64,000 bases of DNA from Coriobacteriaceae bacterium. Lineage in GTDB: Bacteria; Actinomycetota; Coriobacteriia; Coriobacteriales; Coriobacteriaceae. A program made the position numbers and the translations under genes. This document shows, in pieces, positions 9,282 to 18,053 of this stretch (position 1 is the first letter of the stretch; every line of letters begins with the position of its first letter). Under the pieces are notes generated by a model. That model saw only the letters and a list, made by a program, of their open reading frames with translations. It searched no databases and was not told the DNA's origin. The DNA is taken from assembly GCA_902364975.1 (NCBI GenBank), contig CABJFQ010000001.1, positions 1 through 64,000 of the forward strand, read 5' to 3'.

Positions 9282-9317
9282 CCCATATTCATCCGTACAT
9301 GTGCGGATGAATATGGG
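9282..9317. promoter_or_regulatory. 14-bp inverted repeat upstream of the transposase
   Basis: CCCATATTCATCCG (9282-9295) pairs perfectly with CGGATGAATATGGG (9304-9317) across 8 bases. It lies between the transposase start and the right IS end. It could be an operator or a leader hairpin limiting transposase expression. The role is inferred. Confidence 0.55.
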
Positions 9318-9414
9318 AGGTGTTCGGATAAAGTCGATAATCAAGGTTTTGAAAATTAACGATGCGGAGTAACCGATTGTCAATGTGACAAAGGGACTGT
9401 TCCTTTGCCCCTTC

Positions 9415-11172
9415 TTACAGCTGCCAGGCAGCCGCTTCCTTTTGCAGCGCAACCATGCGGGCGAATTCTCCACCTGCCGCCTTGAGCTGCGCCGGAGTGC
9501 CCTGCTCGGCAACCACACCATCCTTGAGTACAACGATCTTATCGGCATTTTCTACCGTGCGCATACGGTGGGCGATCACGATAACTGTCTTTCCTGCGAG
9601 CAGGCGGGAGAGCGCCTGCTGCACCACGGTCTCGTTCTCCACATCCAAACTCGCCGTCGCCTCGTCCAGCAACACAATCGGCGCATCTTTGAGCAGCGCG
9701 CGGGCGATGGAGATGCGCTGGCGCTCGCCGCCGGACAGTTTGGAGCCGTTCTCGCCGATCATGGTGTCGTAGCCCTGCGGCATGCGGCTCACAAACTCGT
9801 CGCAGTTGGCGGCACGCGCGGCAGCAAGCACTTCCTCATCGGTGGCATCGCGACGACCAAGACGGATGTTTCCCATCACCGTGTCGTCAAAGAGCAGCAC
9901 GTCTTGGAACACAATGGCGTAGTCGCGCAGCAGCACCTCGGGGTCCACGCTCGCAACATCCACGCCACCCACGGTGACCGTGCCTTCGGTGGCGTCCCAA
10001 AAGCGCGCGGCCAGGCGGCTCACCGTAGACTTACCGGAACCCGAAGGACCGACCAGCGCCGTAACTTCGCCTTCCTTGGCGGTAAAGCTCACATCGGTAA
10101 GAACTTTCTCGCCGGCGCGGCCGTCCTCGCCCGCACCATAGCCAAATGCCACGTGATCGAACACCACATCGTGGCCCACGGGCTCAAATTTCTCGCTGCC
10201 CCGCGCCACAGGCTCTTCCATGATGGAACGCATGCGCTTGGCAGACGACTCGGCGACAAACAGCTCCGACACGAGCATAAGGGCCTGATCAAACGGCGCG
10301 TAGATACGGCTCACCATAAGCAGGAAGGCAAACATCACCAAAAAGTCGACCTGCCCGGAGGCGACCATCGTGGCGCCCGTGACCAGCGTGGTGGCTATCC
10401 CCAGGCGCAGGATGGCAAAGGCGGAGTTGACCAGAAGCCCGTTGACGAGCTCGCCCTTGGTGGTCTCGCGCTCCTCGACATCGATCACGGCGTTGAGCCC
10501 CTCAAGATAATGGGCCTCCTGGTTGGTGGCGCGGATTTCGCGCACGCAGTCGAGCGTCTCCTGGATCGCCTCGGTGACCTTGACCTTCTCGGCGCGCACG
10601 CGGTCGAACACCGGGGTCATGGGGCCGCGTGTTAGATACAGCACGGCAAAGGCCACGGGAATGCTCCAAAACGCCGCGATCGCCAGCTGCCAGCAAAAGA
10701 ACAGCGACGACACGAACACGATGGCACTTGCGATGATGGCGCCCCAGAGTTCTCCCAGCACATGGCTGTAGGCATGCTCCATAGTCTGAACGTCACCCAT
10801 GATGGTCTCGGTTAAATCGGCCAGATCACGACGACCAAAAAACGACAGCGGCAGTTTGCGCAAGCGCTCGGCGATCTCCATACGCTGCTTGCCGCACTCC
10901 TCGTAAAAGATGCAGTAGGTGTAGTAATACTGTTGCCAGTTAGAGGCAAAGAGCAACACGAAAAAGACCAGGAGGCCGCCCACGATCGGCAGGGCATCCG
11001 GCAGGTCAGCCCCGCTGGCGAGATGCTCGACAAAGCCGGCCATAACCAGGAATAAAAAGCCCATGCCGGCCATGGTAATAAGATTGGTGAGCGCGGTCCA
11101 GAAGACACCGCGTTTTACGCCGGCGATGCCTTTATCGGATAGGAAATACTTCTTTTGGAATGAGGCGAACAT
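9415..11172 (-). CDS. ABC transporter half (TMD-NBD), second subunit
   Basis: An exporter-fold half transporter of 585 aa. The N-terminal six-helix domain covers about residues 1-310. The C-terminal ATPase has Walker A LVGPSGSGKST, signature LSGGERQR, Walker B VLLDEATASLD and a switch His in IAHRMRT. Its ATG directly abuts the stop of the other half transporter, so the two are translated together and probably form a heterodimer. Family resemblance, and an AraC regulator next door, recall YbtPQ/IrtAB-type siderophore systems. Drug or peptide export remains possible. Confidence 0.88.
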   Translation of the reverse strand: MFASFQKKYFLSDKGIAGVKRGVFWTALTNLITMAGMGFLFLVMAGFVEHLASGADLPDALPIVGGLLVFFVLLFASNWQQYYYTYCIFYEECGKQRMEIAERLRKLPLSFFGRRDLADLTETIMGDVQTMEHAYSHVLGELWGAIIASAIVFVSSLFFCWQLAIAAFWSIPVAFAVLYLTRGPMTPVFDRVRAEKVKVTEAIQETLDCVREIRATNQEAHYLEGLNAVIDVEERETTKGELVNGLLVNSAFAILRLGIATTLVTGATMVASGQVDFLVMFAFLLMVSRIYAPFDQALMLVSELFVAESSAKRMRSIMEEPVARGSEKFEPVGHDVVFDHVAFGYGAGEDGRAGEKVLTDVSFTAKEGEVTALVGPSGSGKSTVSRLAARFWDATEGTVTVGGVDVASVDPEVLLRDYAIVFQDVLLFDDTVMGNIRLGRRDATDEEVLAAARAANCDEFVSRMPQGYDTMIGENGSKLSGGERQRISIARALLKDAPIVLLDEATASLDVENETVVQQALSRLLAGKTVIVIAHRMRTVENADKIVVLKDGVVAEQGTPAQLKAAGGEFARMVALQKEAAAWQL

Positions 11173-12999
11173 TTAGGCCTCGCCTCCTTTCGCGACGGCG
11201 GCATCCGCGGTCGAAGCAGTGATTTTCCAGCTCGCGGCCTGTTCGTATTCGGCCCACATCTTGGCATATAGACCCTCTTGGGACAGCAGTTCGGCATGGG
11301 TGCCGGCCTCCTGCACGCTACCTTGGTTGAGCACCACGATCTTGTCGGCCCCCACCACGGTAGAAAGCCGGTGCGCGATCATAATGACCGTGCGACCCGC
11401 CGCCAGCTTGCTAAAGGCGCGCTGGATGAGCGCCTCGTTCTCGGGGTCGGCAAACGCCGTGGCCTCATCGAGCACCACGATAGGAGCGTCTTTAAGGATC
11501 GCGCGGGCGAGTGCCACGCGCTGGACCTCGCCGCCCGAAAGATATGCTCCACCGGCGCCGAGCATGGTGTTGATGCCCTGTGGGAGCTTGGCCACAATGT
11601 CGTCGCACTGAGCTGCGGAGAGGGCCGCACGCACTTCGTCGTCAGTGGCCGTAGGCTTGGAGGCGCGCACGTTATCGGCAAGTGTTTGCCGGAACAGCTG
11701 GTTGGTCTGGAACACGAAGGCGACCTGGTCCATAAGCTCGTTCGGATCCATATCGCGAACGTCCACACCGCCTACGAGCACTCGACCCGAGGAAACATCC
11801 CAAAAACGCGGGATCAGGCTTGCACAGGTTGACTTGCCGCCTCCCGAAGGACCCACAAGCGCGAGGGTACTACCCGCGGAAACGCTAAAACTCGCATGGT
11901 TGACGGCAGGCGCCTCGGCGCCCTCGTAGGTAAAGCTCACATCCTCAAATCGCACGTCGCTGCTGGCAGGGTGCTTGGGTTGAGCGGGCACGGAGAGCTG
12001 CTTGGAATCCATGACGCTTCGGATGCGAGCCAGCGAATCGGCACTCATCTGAGACGCCTCGCCCACAAACATGAGCTTGGTCATGGCCGTCGGCACCACG
12101 GCCGAAAATATCGCGTAAAACGTGAAGTTGGCCATAAAATGCGCGAAGTCCGTCTCGCCCGGCGCCAACAGCAACGCCACGGGCAATAGGAATGCCACAA
12201 GACCATTGAGCGCGGTAAGGTTGAGTACCTGCGGACCTCGACAGAACGTGCCCGAATAGTTTTGCGCCATGTCGGCGTATTCGGCGATCGCGTCGTGGAA
12301 CGCCTTAAAGGAATAGACCGTCTGCTGAAACACCTTGACCACGGGAATGCCGCGTACGTATTCGGTACCGGTCTTGTTCATCTTGACCAGCGCGCCCATG
12401 TAGGCCTTCATAAACTCGCCGCCCTTGCCGCCCATCATGGTAGCCATGGCGCCAAGCGAAACGACGACCGAGATAAGGCACGCCGCGCCCAAACGCCAAT
12501 CGAGGGCGAAAAGCAGCACGAGCAGACCTGCAACCATGGCGGTGGCGCCGGCGATATCGGGTAGCATGTGTGCGAGCAGCGTCTCGGTTGAGGCGGCGCA
12601 TCCGTCTACGATACGGCGCAGCTCACCGGTGGCATGCGTGTCAAAGTAGCCGAGCGGCAGCTTAAGCAGATGCTCGCTCGTAGCCTTGCGGATATTGGAC
12701 GCGCAGCGAAACGCGGATAGGTGCGTACACATGAGTCCCACGAAATAAACCACAATGCTCGCCAGGGCAAAGCCCACAGCCCACCAACCATACATCGCGA
12801 TGTCGGTGGCCTCGCTCCAGTTAGGCGCCACGGCGATAAGGTCTCGCGCAACAAACCAGATACACACGTACGGGCCAAAGCTCAGCAGCTGCGAGAGCGC
12901 CGAGAGAGCCATGCCCAAATATGTTAGGAATTTACGGTCGCCGGCATATGCAAGCAGCTCGCCGATGCCGCCGCCTTCCCTTTTTGATCCCTTTGCCAT
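11173..12999 (-). CDS. ABC transporter half (TMD-NBD), first subunit
   Basis: The 608-aa partner of the downstream half transporter. A six-helix membrane domain is followed by an ATPase with Walker A LVGPSGGGKST, signature LSGGEVQR and Walker B VVLDEATAFADPENE. The FADPENE continuation replaces the usual SLD and is, from memory, common in the YbtP/IrtA branch. An Arg/Lys-rich N-terminus precedes the first helix. A palindrome just upstream of the start lies between this operon and the divergent AraC gene. The substrate cannot be read from sequence. Confidence 0.88.
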   Translation of the reverse strand: MAKGSKREGGGIGELLAYAGDRKFLTYLGMALSALSQLLSFGPYVCIWFVARDLIAVAPNWSEATDIAMYGWWAVGFALASIVVYFVGLMCTHLSAFRCASNIRKATSEHLLKLPLGYFDTHATGELRRIVDGCAASTETLLAHMLPDIAGATAMVAGLLVLLFALDWRLGAACLISVVVSLGAMATMMGGKGGEFMKAYMGALVKMNKTGTEYVRGIPVVKVFQQTVYSFKAFHDAIAEYADMAQNYSGTFCRGPQVLNLTALNGLVAFLLPVALLLAPGETDFAHFMANFTFYAIFSAVVPTAMTKLMFVGEASQMSADSLARIRSVMDSKQLSVPAQPKHPASSDVRFEDVSFTYEGAEAPAVNHASFSVSAGSTLALVGPSGGGKSTCASLIPRFWDVSSGRVLVGGVDVRDMDPNELMDQVAFVFQTNQLFRQTLADNVRASKPTATDDEVRAALSAAQCDDIVAKLPQGINTMLGAGGAYLSGGEVQRVALARAILKDAPIVVLDEATAFADPENEALIQRAFSKLAAGRTVIMIAHRLSTVVGADKIVVLNQGSVQEAGTHAELLSQEGLYAKMWAEYEQAASWKITASTADAAVAKGGEA

Positions 13000-13008
13000 G
13001 AGATTCCT

Positions 13009-13038
13009 TTCTAACGGCTTGAGAGTTAACCGTTAGAA
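13009..13038. promoter_or_regulatory. operator-like palindrome between ABC operon and araC gene
   Basis: TTCTAACGG and CCGTTAGAA form a perfect 9-bp inverted repeat separated by 12 bases. It starts 10 bases upstream of the ABC start codon and about 75 bases from the divergent AraC-type start. Position and symmetry suit a regulator binding site, perhaps for that AraC protein. Confidence 0.55.
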
Positions 13039-13113
13039 ACTTATCATTGGCGTGTTAGCCGAGGCACACAATCGAGCCAGGCGTGGACGTTTCCGCAAAG
13101 GAAGGGGACGCTT

Positions 13114-14118
13114 TTGAAAATGCGGCGGGCAGCAACCGATATAACCGAGCTCTACGCACCGCAATTTGAGCAGTTTGGCCTGCAGCTTTCCGGCAAGGGC
13201 GCCGTCTTTACCGGTGAGGTGGCAAACGATCGGGCGCACGGACGCGCATGGATCATGCCCCTTTCCCCCACCTGCATCGTCATGGAGCATTTCATTACCC
13301 CGATGCACAACATGCACCTAGCCGAATACACGCCCGAACCGTACGCGTGCGTGAGCGAGGTCAGCGCGCCCACGCTCATATGCATGCCCAAGGCTGGCAT
13401 AACGCCTGCGAACCTTAAGCCACTGCGCGGGCCGTGGCCGAACAGCGCGGTGTGCAGCTTTATCCAAGATAGCTGCGGCGAGGAGCTAAGTCCGCTGTTT
13501 GCAGGGCAGCTTTATCACTCGCGCTCGGTGCTCTTTTTGCCTGGATTTTTTGACGAACTGGAGCACCGCTATCCCACCGAGTTCGCGGGAATCTTCGAGG
13601 CGTTTGCCGAGCCATGGCACGAGGAGGCGACGTCTGCCATCTGCCACACGCTGCGTCGGATTAACGAGGAACGCGCCCGTACCGTAGGCGGACACGTCTA
13701 TATGCAAGGCATCGTGGAGACCATGGTCGCGGAGCTCGCCTGTTCGCGCGCGGCCCACAAGCAGGCGCGGCAGGCGGCAGACACACGCGTCAGCATAACC
13801 ATTGCCGAAGAAGCAACGGCAATGATTGAGCGCGCGCTCGACAAAGGCAGACGTGTGGGTATCAACGAGGTGGCCGAGAGGCTCTACACAAGCCGCTCCA
13901 AACTATGCGCCACCTTTAAGGCCCAAACTGGCGAGTCCCTGGGCGCCTACATTCGCAGACGCCGTATAGAGCGAGCACAGGACCTTTTGGCCGATAGCGC
14001 GCTCACGATAGCGCAGGTGGCAGAGCGTCTAGGCTACCCTCAGCAGGCCGCCTTCGCCCAAGCCTTCAAGCAACACACCGGCACAACCCCCACCGCCTGG
14101 CGCTCCCAACATATATAA
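13114..14118 (+). CDS. AraC-family transcriptional regulator
   Basis: DNA-binding regulator of 334 aa. The C-terminal ~100 residues contain the paired helix-turn-helix of the family: GINEVAERLYTSRSKLCATFKAQTGESLGAYIRRRRIERAQ, abbreviated here as VAERLYTSRSKL and GESLGAYIRRRR, then IAQVAERLGYPQQAAFAQAF. The N-terminal ~220 residues are a putative ligand-sensing domain without an obvious cupin signature. The start is TTG (after AAGGGG) or the ATG 6 bases later. It is divergent from the ABC pair and is the likely regulator of it, as YbtA is for ybtPQ. Confidence 0.85.
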   Translation: MKMRRAATDITELYAPQFEQFGLQLSGKGAVFTGEVANDRAHGRAWIMPLSPTCIVMEHFITPMHNMHLAEYTPEPYACVSEVSAPTLICMPKAGITPANLKPLRGPWPNSAVCSFIQDSCGEELSPLFAGQLYHSRSVLFLPGFFDELEHRYPTEFAGIFEAFAEPWHEEATSAICHTLRRINEERARTVGGHVYMQGIVETMVAELACSRAAHKQARQAADTRVSITIAEEATAMIERALDKGRRVGINEVAERLYTSRSKLCATFKAQTGESLGAYIRRRRIERAQDLLADSALTIAQVAERLGYPQQAAFAQAFKQHTGTTPTAWRSQHI

Positions 14119-14199
14119 AGAATGAAGGCGCCAACGGCGCCCTCATTCACCAAATTCAATCCAGCCCACCTGACCCGAACGGCCGAGTCGTCTGATCGT

Positions 14200-14330
14200 G
14201 GAAGCCCCGAGTCGCCGGGGTGTTTGCTCCAAATGAGTTCCGCATGCAAAGAAGGCCACTAAATGTGGCCTTCGTCTTGCATAGGACTGTTTGAAATTTG
14301 GAGGAAATACCCCGGCGACTCGGGGCTTCC
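14200..14330. repeat. long nested palindrome between convergent genes
   Basis: Outer arms at 14200-14220 and 14310-14330 are a perfect 21-bp inverted repeat. Inside lie CTCCAAAT/ATTTGGAG (14227-14234, 14296-14303), ATGCAA/TTGCAT (14244-14249, 14277-14282) and an AAGGCCAC/GTGGCCTT hairpin (14252-14259, 14265-14272). The araC gene and gatB converge here, so it may terminate both. It is much larger than a normal terminator. Confidence 0.7.
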
Positions 14331-14342
14331 CCGGCCTCGCAG

Positions 14343-16019
14343 CTACGAGAGCGACGTTCTCAGCAACTCGTTGAAGAGCTTCGGGTTGCCCTTGCCGCGG
14401 CTCGCCTTCATGCACTGGCCTACCAAAAAGCCGATGACCTTCTGGTTGCCGTCACGATACTGCTGCGCCTGATCGGCACAGTTTGCCAGCACCTCGTCCA
14501 CGATCGGCTGCAGTGCGCCGGCATCGCTCACCTGACGCATGCCGCGCTCGTCGACGATCTTGTTGGGGTCGTCGCCGGTCTGGGCCATCGCCTCAAAGAC
14601 CTCGTGCGCCTGGTTGGAGCTGATGGCATCGGTCGCCAGCAGCTTGGCGAGTGCCGCCACCTGAGCCGGCGCGATGCCGGACTCGGCGAGCGACACGCCT
14701 GCGCCCTTAAGGTAGGCGATCATCTCGTTGACCAGCAGGTTTGCGACCGTCTGGGCCTCCTTGCCGGCCATACCGGCAGCGGCGGCCTCAAAGAAGTCGG
14801 CAAACTCAGGGTCGCCGGCGATCTGCTCGGCGTCAGCCGTCTTAATGCCAAAGTCGGCCTCAAAACGGACGCGCTTGGCATCGGGCAGCTCGGGAATCTC
14901 GCCACGGCAGCGGTCGATGAACTCGTCGTCCAGATCGAACGGCGCCAGGTCGGGATCGGGGAACAGACGATAGTCGTCTGCCGTTTCCTTCACACGCATG
15001 ACCACGGTGCGCTTGCGGCTGGGCTCCCAGTGGCGGGTCTCCTGATAGATGATGCCGCCCTCCTCGAGCACCTCGGCCTGGCGGCAAATCTCGTAGGCAA
15101 GGCCGTCGTGCAGACTCTTAAACGAGTTGAGGTTCTTGAGCTCGGTCTTGGTGCCCAACTTGGTCTCGCCACGGCGACGCAGCGACACGTTGCCGTCGCA
15201 GCGCATGGAGCCCTTCTCCATGGAGCAGTCCGAAATGCCCAGCGTCACAAAGATGCGACGGAGCTTCTCCATAAACAGGCGAGCCTCCTCGGGCGTGCGC
15301 AGGTCGGGCTCGGTGACGAGCTCGATCAGCGGCGTGCCGCAGCGGTTGTAGTCGACGAGCGACTCGGCCGCGGCGGTAATGCGGCCCTCGGCGCCGCCCA
15401 CGTGAACCATCTTGGCGGCGTCCTCCTCCATGTGGATGCGCAGGATGCGGATGGGCACCGTGTAGGAACCGTCCTCGCGACGCTCGGGCATCTGCAGGTT
15501 GGACGCATCGTAGCTGGCCAGATGACCGGCGCGCTGATTGCCCTCGCGCATGGTCGACGTCATGGACGTGGACAGACCCTCGGCGTTGGCCGAGGCGCTC
15601 GCCAGGCTCTGGGCCTCGGCCTCGCCAAATGCGCAGTCGGGGCGCTCGGCGGCACCGCGACCGGTCACGTCCAGGTCCAGGTGACCGTACATGGCAAAGG
15701 CGACCGGACCCTGCGTGGTCTGAAAGTTCTTGGCCATGTCAGGATAAAAGTAGTGCTTGCGGTAGAACATCGAGTGGCGCTGGATCTCGCAGTTGGTGGC
15801 GAGACCTGCCTTGACGATGCTCTCGATGGCGCGCTTGTTGGGCACCGGCAGCGCACCGGGCAGGCCCAGGCACACCGGGCACACGTTGGCGTTGGGCTCG
15901 TCATCGTGGCTGAGCTTGCAGTTGCAGAACATCTTGGTATCGAGTGCGGTGAGCTCGGTATGGATCTCCAGGCCGATCACGGCCTCCCAATCCTGCAGGA
16001 CCTCGGAAAGCTCCTTCAT
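14343..16019 (-). CDS. gatB: Asp/Glu-tRNA amidotransferase subunit B
   Basis: Subunit of GatCAB, which converts Glu-tRNA(Gln) and/or Asp-tRNA(Asn) to the amidated forms. N-terminal blocks WEAVIGLEIHTEL, CNCKLSHDDEPNANVCPVCLG (with the zinc-type cysteines) and LPGALPVPNKRA are diagnostic, and the C-terminal YqeY-like tail ends in KGNPKLFNELLR. At 558 aa it is about 60-80 residues longer than usual. An Ala/Ser/Met-rich insert follows RPDCAFGE and precedes VPIRILRIHMEEDAAK. The ATG overlaps the gatA stop by one base. Confidence 0.95.
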   Translation of the reverse strand: MKELSEVLQDWEAVIGLEIHTELTALDTKMFCNCKLSHDDEPNANVCPVCLGLPGALPVPNKRAIESIVKAGLATNCEIQRHSMFYRKHYFYPDMAKNFQTTQGPVAFAMYGHLDLDVTGRGAAERPDCAFGEAEAQSLASASANAEGLSTSMTSTMREGNQRAGHLASYDASNLQMPERREDGSYTVPIRILRIHMEEDAAKMVHVGGAEGRITAAAESLVDYNRCGTPLIELVTEPDLRTPEEARLFMEKLRRIFVTLGISDCSMEKGSMRCDGNVSLRRRGETKLGTKTELKNLNSFKSLHDGLAYEICRQAEVLEEGGIIYQETRHWEPSRKRTVVMRVKETADDYRLFPDPDLAPFDLDDEFIDRCRGEIPELPDAKRVRFEADFGIKTADAEQIAGDPEFADFFEAAAAGMAGKEAQTVANLLVNEMIAYLKGAGVSLAESGIAPAQVAALAKLLATDAISSNQAHEVFEAMAQTGDDPNKIVDERGMRQVSDAGALQPIVDEVLANCADQAQQYRDGNQKVIGFLVGQCMKASRGKGNPKLFNELLRTSLS

Positions 16020-17533
16020 TACAGCTCGCCTCCCTTCCCGGCAAAATCGGGCGCTACGGAAAGCGCGGGCGCACCCGTGGCGGCATCGGCAAAGCCGCGC
16101 TCCAGGGCGCGGGCAAACGTGAGCAGCTGACGGTCCTTAAAGGCAGGCCCCACCAGCTGGGCAGAAACGGGCAGCTTGCTGTCCTCGCCCAGGCCCAGCG
16201 GCACCGAGATACCGCCGTTGCCGCAAATGTTGAGCGAGATGGTGTACAGGTCGGAGAGATACATCTGCGTGGGGTCGCTGATCTCGCCAAACTTAAAGGC
16301 CGTGCGCGGCGAGGCGGGCATGAGGATGGTGTCCACCTTGGCATACGCGGCGTCGTAATCCTGCGTGATGAGTGTGCGAGCCTTCTGTGCGGCGTAGTAG
16401 TACTTGTCGTACACGCCCGAGCTCAACAGGTAGGCGCCGAGCATCTGACGGCGCTTGGCCTCGGCGCCAAAGCCGTGGGCGCGCGAAAGCGAGCTCTGGT
16501 CGGACAGGTTGGCGCAGCCCTCTTCCTGATAGCCGTAGCGAATGCCGTCGAAACGAGCCAAGTTGGAGAACGCCTCGGCCGGGCCGATGACGTAGTAGGC
16601 GGCGATGGCGGCGTCCAGGTGCGGCAGGTCGACCTCGACCAGCTCGGCGCCCTGGTTCTGCAGCTCCTGGGCGGCGCGCTGAACAGCGGCCTTGACCTCG
16701 GGCGTCAGGCCCTCGGCCTCCATAAACGCGGGGATGATGCCCACGCGTTTACCCTCGATGCTGTCGTTGAGATGCTCGGTAAAGTCGACGGCGCAATCCT
16801 GGCTGGTGCAGTCGTACGGATCATGGCCCGCGCCGGTAAGCGCGTTCATGGCCAGCGCGACATCCTCGACCGTGCGGCCAAAGGGGCCCACCTGGTCGAG
16901 CGACGAGCCAAAGGCAACCACGCCGTAACGGCTCACAGCGCCATACGTGGGCTTAAAGCCCACCACGCCGCAGAGGCTCGCCGGCTGGCGAATGGAGCCG
17001 CCGGTGTCCGAGCCCAGCGAGAGCGCGACCTCGCCCGCGGCGACGGCCGCAGCGGAGCCACCCGAGGAGCCGCCGGGCACGCGCTCGGTATCCCAGGGGT
17101 TGTTGGTGCGGTGGAACGCCGAGCTCTCGGTGGAGCTGCCAAAGGCAAACTCGTCCATGTTGGCCTTGCCCATGGGCAGGCAGCCGGCATCGAGCATGCG
17201 CTGGACGCAGGTGGCGGTGTAGACGCTCTGGTAGTCCCCGAGCATGCGGGAAGCGCAGGTAGTGCGCGTGCCCACGAGGTTCATGTTGTCCTTGATGGCC
17301 AGCGGCACGCCCGCAAGCGGGGGCAGCGGCTTGCCTGCGGCACGGTCGGCATCCACGCGCGCAGCAGCCTCGAACGCAAGCTCGGGCGCCACCTGCAGGA
17401 ATGCCTGAACCCCGCCCTCGCGCGCCTCGATGGCGGCAAGGGAGGCCTGGGCCACCTCGGTAGCGGTAAAGTCGCCGGCGGCAACGCCCGCGGCGATCTG
17501 GGCGGCGGTAAGGGAATCGAAGCTCTGCGCCAT
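16019..17533 (-). CDS. gatA: Asp/Glu-tRNA amidotransferase subunit A
   Basis: Amidase that releases ammonia from glutamine for the GatB kinase site. The amidase-signature catalytic triad is visible: Lys in GVPLAIKDNM, the cis-Ser in the GGSSGGSAAAVAAG block and the nucleophile Ser in GSDTGGSIRQPA. It is 504 aa, a normal length. Start and stop overlap the neighbouring gat genes by one base each (TAATG junctions), which indicates strict coupling in a gatC-gatA-gatB operon. Confidence 0.96.
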   Translation of the reverse strand: MAQSFDSLTAAQIAAGVAAGDFTATEVAQASLAAIEAREGGVQAFLQVAPELAFEAAARVDADRAAGKPLPPLAGVPLAIKDNMNLVGTRTTCASRMLGDYQSVYTATCVQRMLDAGCLPMGKANMDEFAFGSSTESSAFHRTNNPWDTERVPGGSSGGSAAAVAAGEVALSLGSDTGGSIRQPASLCGVVGFKPTYGAVSRYGVVAFGSSLDQVGPFGRTVEDVALAMNALTGAGHDPYDCTSQDCAVDFTEHLNDSIEGKRVGIIPAFMEAEGLTPEVKAAVQRAAQELQNQGAELVEVDLPHLDAAIAAYYVIGPAEAFSNLARFDGIRYGYQEEGCANLSDQSSLSRAHGFGAEAKRRQMLGAYLLSSGVYDKYYYAAQKARTLITQDYDAAYAKVDTILMPASPRTAFKFGEISDPTQMYLSDLYTISLNICGNGGISVPLGLGEDSKLPVSAQLVGPAFKDRQLLTFARALERGFADAATGAPALSVAPDFAGKGGEL

Positions 17534-17862
17534 TACTCGCTCTCCCCCTCTCCCAAAATGGACGGCACGCGGAAGTAGCGATCGCGCGCGCTACCAGCGT
17601 TTTCGAGCGCGACGTCGAGCGGCAGGTCGCGCTCGGGCTCGCGCAGGTCATCGCCCATCACGTTGGACAGGCTTCCGATGGGATGGAACGTGGGCTCCAC
17701 GTCGGGTAAGTCATATTGCAAGACGGGCTCGAGCATCTGGACGGCGTCGTTCATATAGGACGTCATCTGGGTGAGCTCGTCATCGGTCAGTGCGATCTTT
17801 GCGTACTCGGCGATGCCGCGCACGTCTTTCTCGCTGAGTGCCATAGGCGCTCCCTTCCGCAT
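17533..17862 (-). CDS. gatC: Asp/Glu-tRNA amidotransferase subunit C
   Basis: Small scaffold subunit holding GatA and GatB together. The 109-aa protein has the typical MALSEKDVRGIAEYAKIALTDDEL-like N-terminus (here split across residues 1-24) and the LQYDLPDVEPTFHP and RDRYFRVPSIL blocks near the C-terminus. It is the first gene of the gat operon, and AAGGGAG precedes the ATG. A -10-like TATACT about 20 bases before the ribosome site may be the promoter. Confidence 0.93.
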   Translation of the reverse strand: MRKGAPMALSEKDVRGIAEYAKIALTDDELTQMTSYMNDAVQMLEPVLQYDLPDVEPTFHPIGSLSNVMGDDLREPERDLPLDVALENAGSARDRYFRVPSILGEGESE

Positions 17863-17978
17863 AACAGATAAACCGCTCTAGTATACAGGGCAGCGCCGGC
17901 TTGGAGCAGGCGCTTTACCTAAATGCAGCGAAAACGTAACGAGGGCGGTGGATTGGCAGGCTGCGGGCTGGCGGCTCT

Positions 17979-18053
17979 GCAGCGAAAACCGCGCCGTCCG
18001 TAGCGAAAACCGTACCGTCCACAATGAAAACCGCGCCGTCCATAATGAAAACC
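17979..18053. repeat. 21-bp tandem repeat, 3.5 units
   Basis: Units starting at 17979, 18000, 18021 and 18042 share the core GAAAACCGCGCCGTCC with a few substitutions. The last unit is truncated by the start of a family A palindrome. The unit length is a multiple of three, but no real gene covers it. Too few and too short for a CRISPR array. Confidence 0.75.

Larger units (their letters stand above)
7706..9346 (-). mobile_element. IS30-family insertion sequence
   Basis: An element of about 1.64 kb around one transposase gene. The ends form imperfect inverted repeats: the reverse complement of the left end, starting GTGTTCGG and ending AATCAA, matches about 19 of 26 bases at the right end (from 9320). 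AGCCGAAC recurs at about 7724, 7762 and 7893 and may mark transposase sites. A perfect 14-bp inverted repeat lies between the transposase start and the right end. Exact outer limits and target duplication are uncertain by a few bases. Confidence 0.7.

Noticed and set aside
1..9346. Composite transposon carrying asnB to dtd
   Set aside because: The enclosed genes are ordinary housekeeping genes in a common order; flanking IS ends more likely reflect separate insertions.
7825..9372. 515-codon frame opposite the transposase
   Set aside because: Composition is Arg/Ala/Gly/Pro-rich noise from the GC-rich transposase gene; no motif.
14298..16130. Long frame opposite gatB, and similar ones opposite ligA (35631-37931), the flavoprotein (53626-55539) and GH28 (61838-63922)
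   Set aside because: Each mirrors a well-supported gene and lacks a start site and family motifs.
17979..18053. CRISPR array
   Set aside because: Units are contiguous 21-mers without spacers and no cas genes are near.
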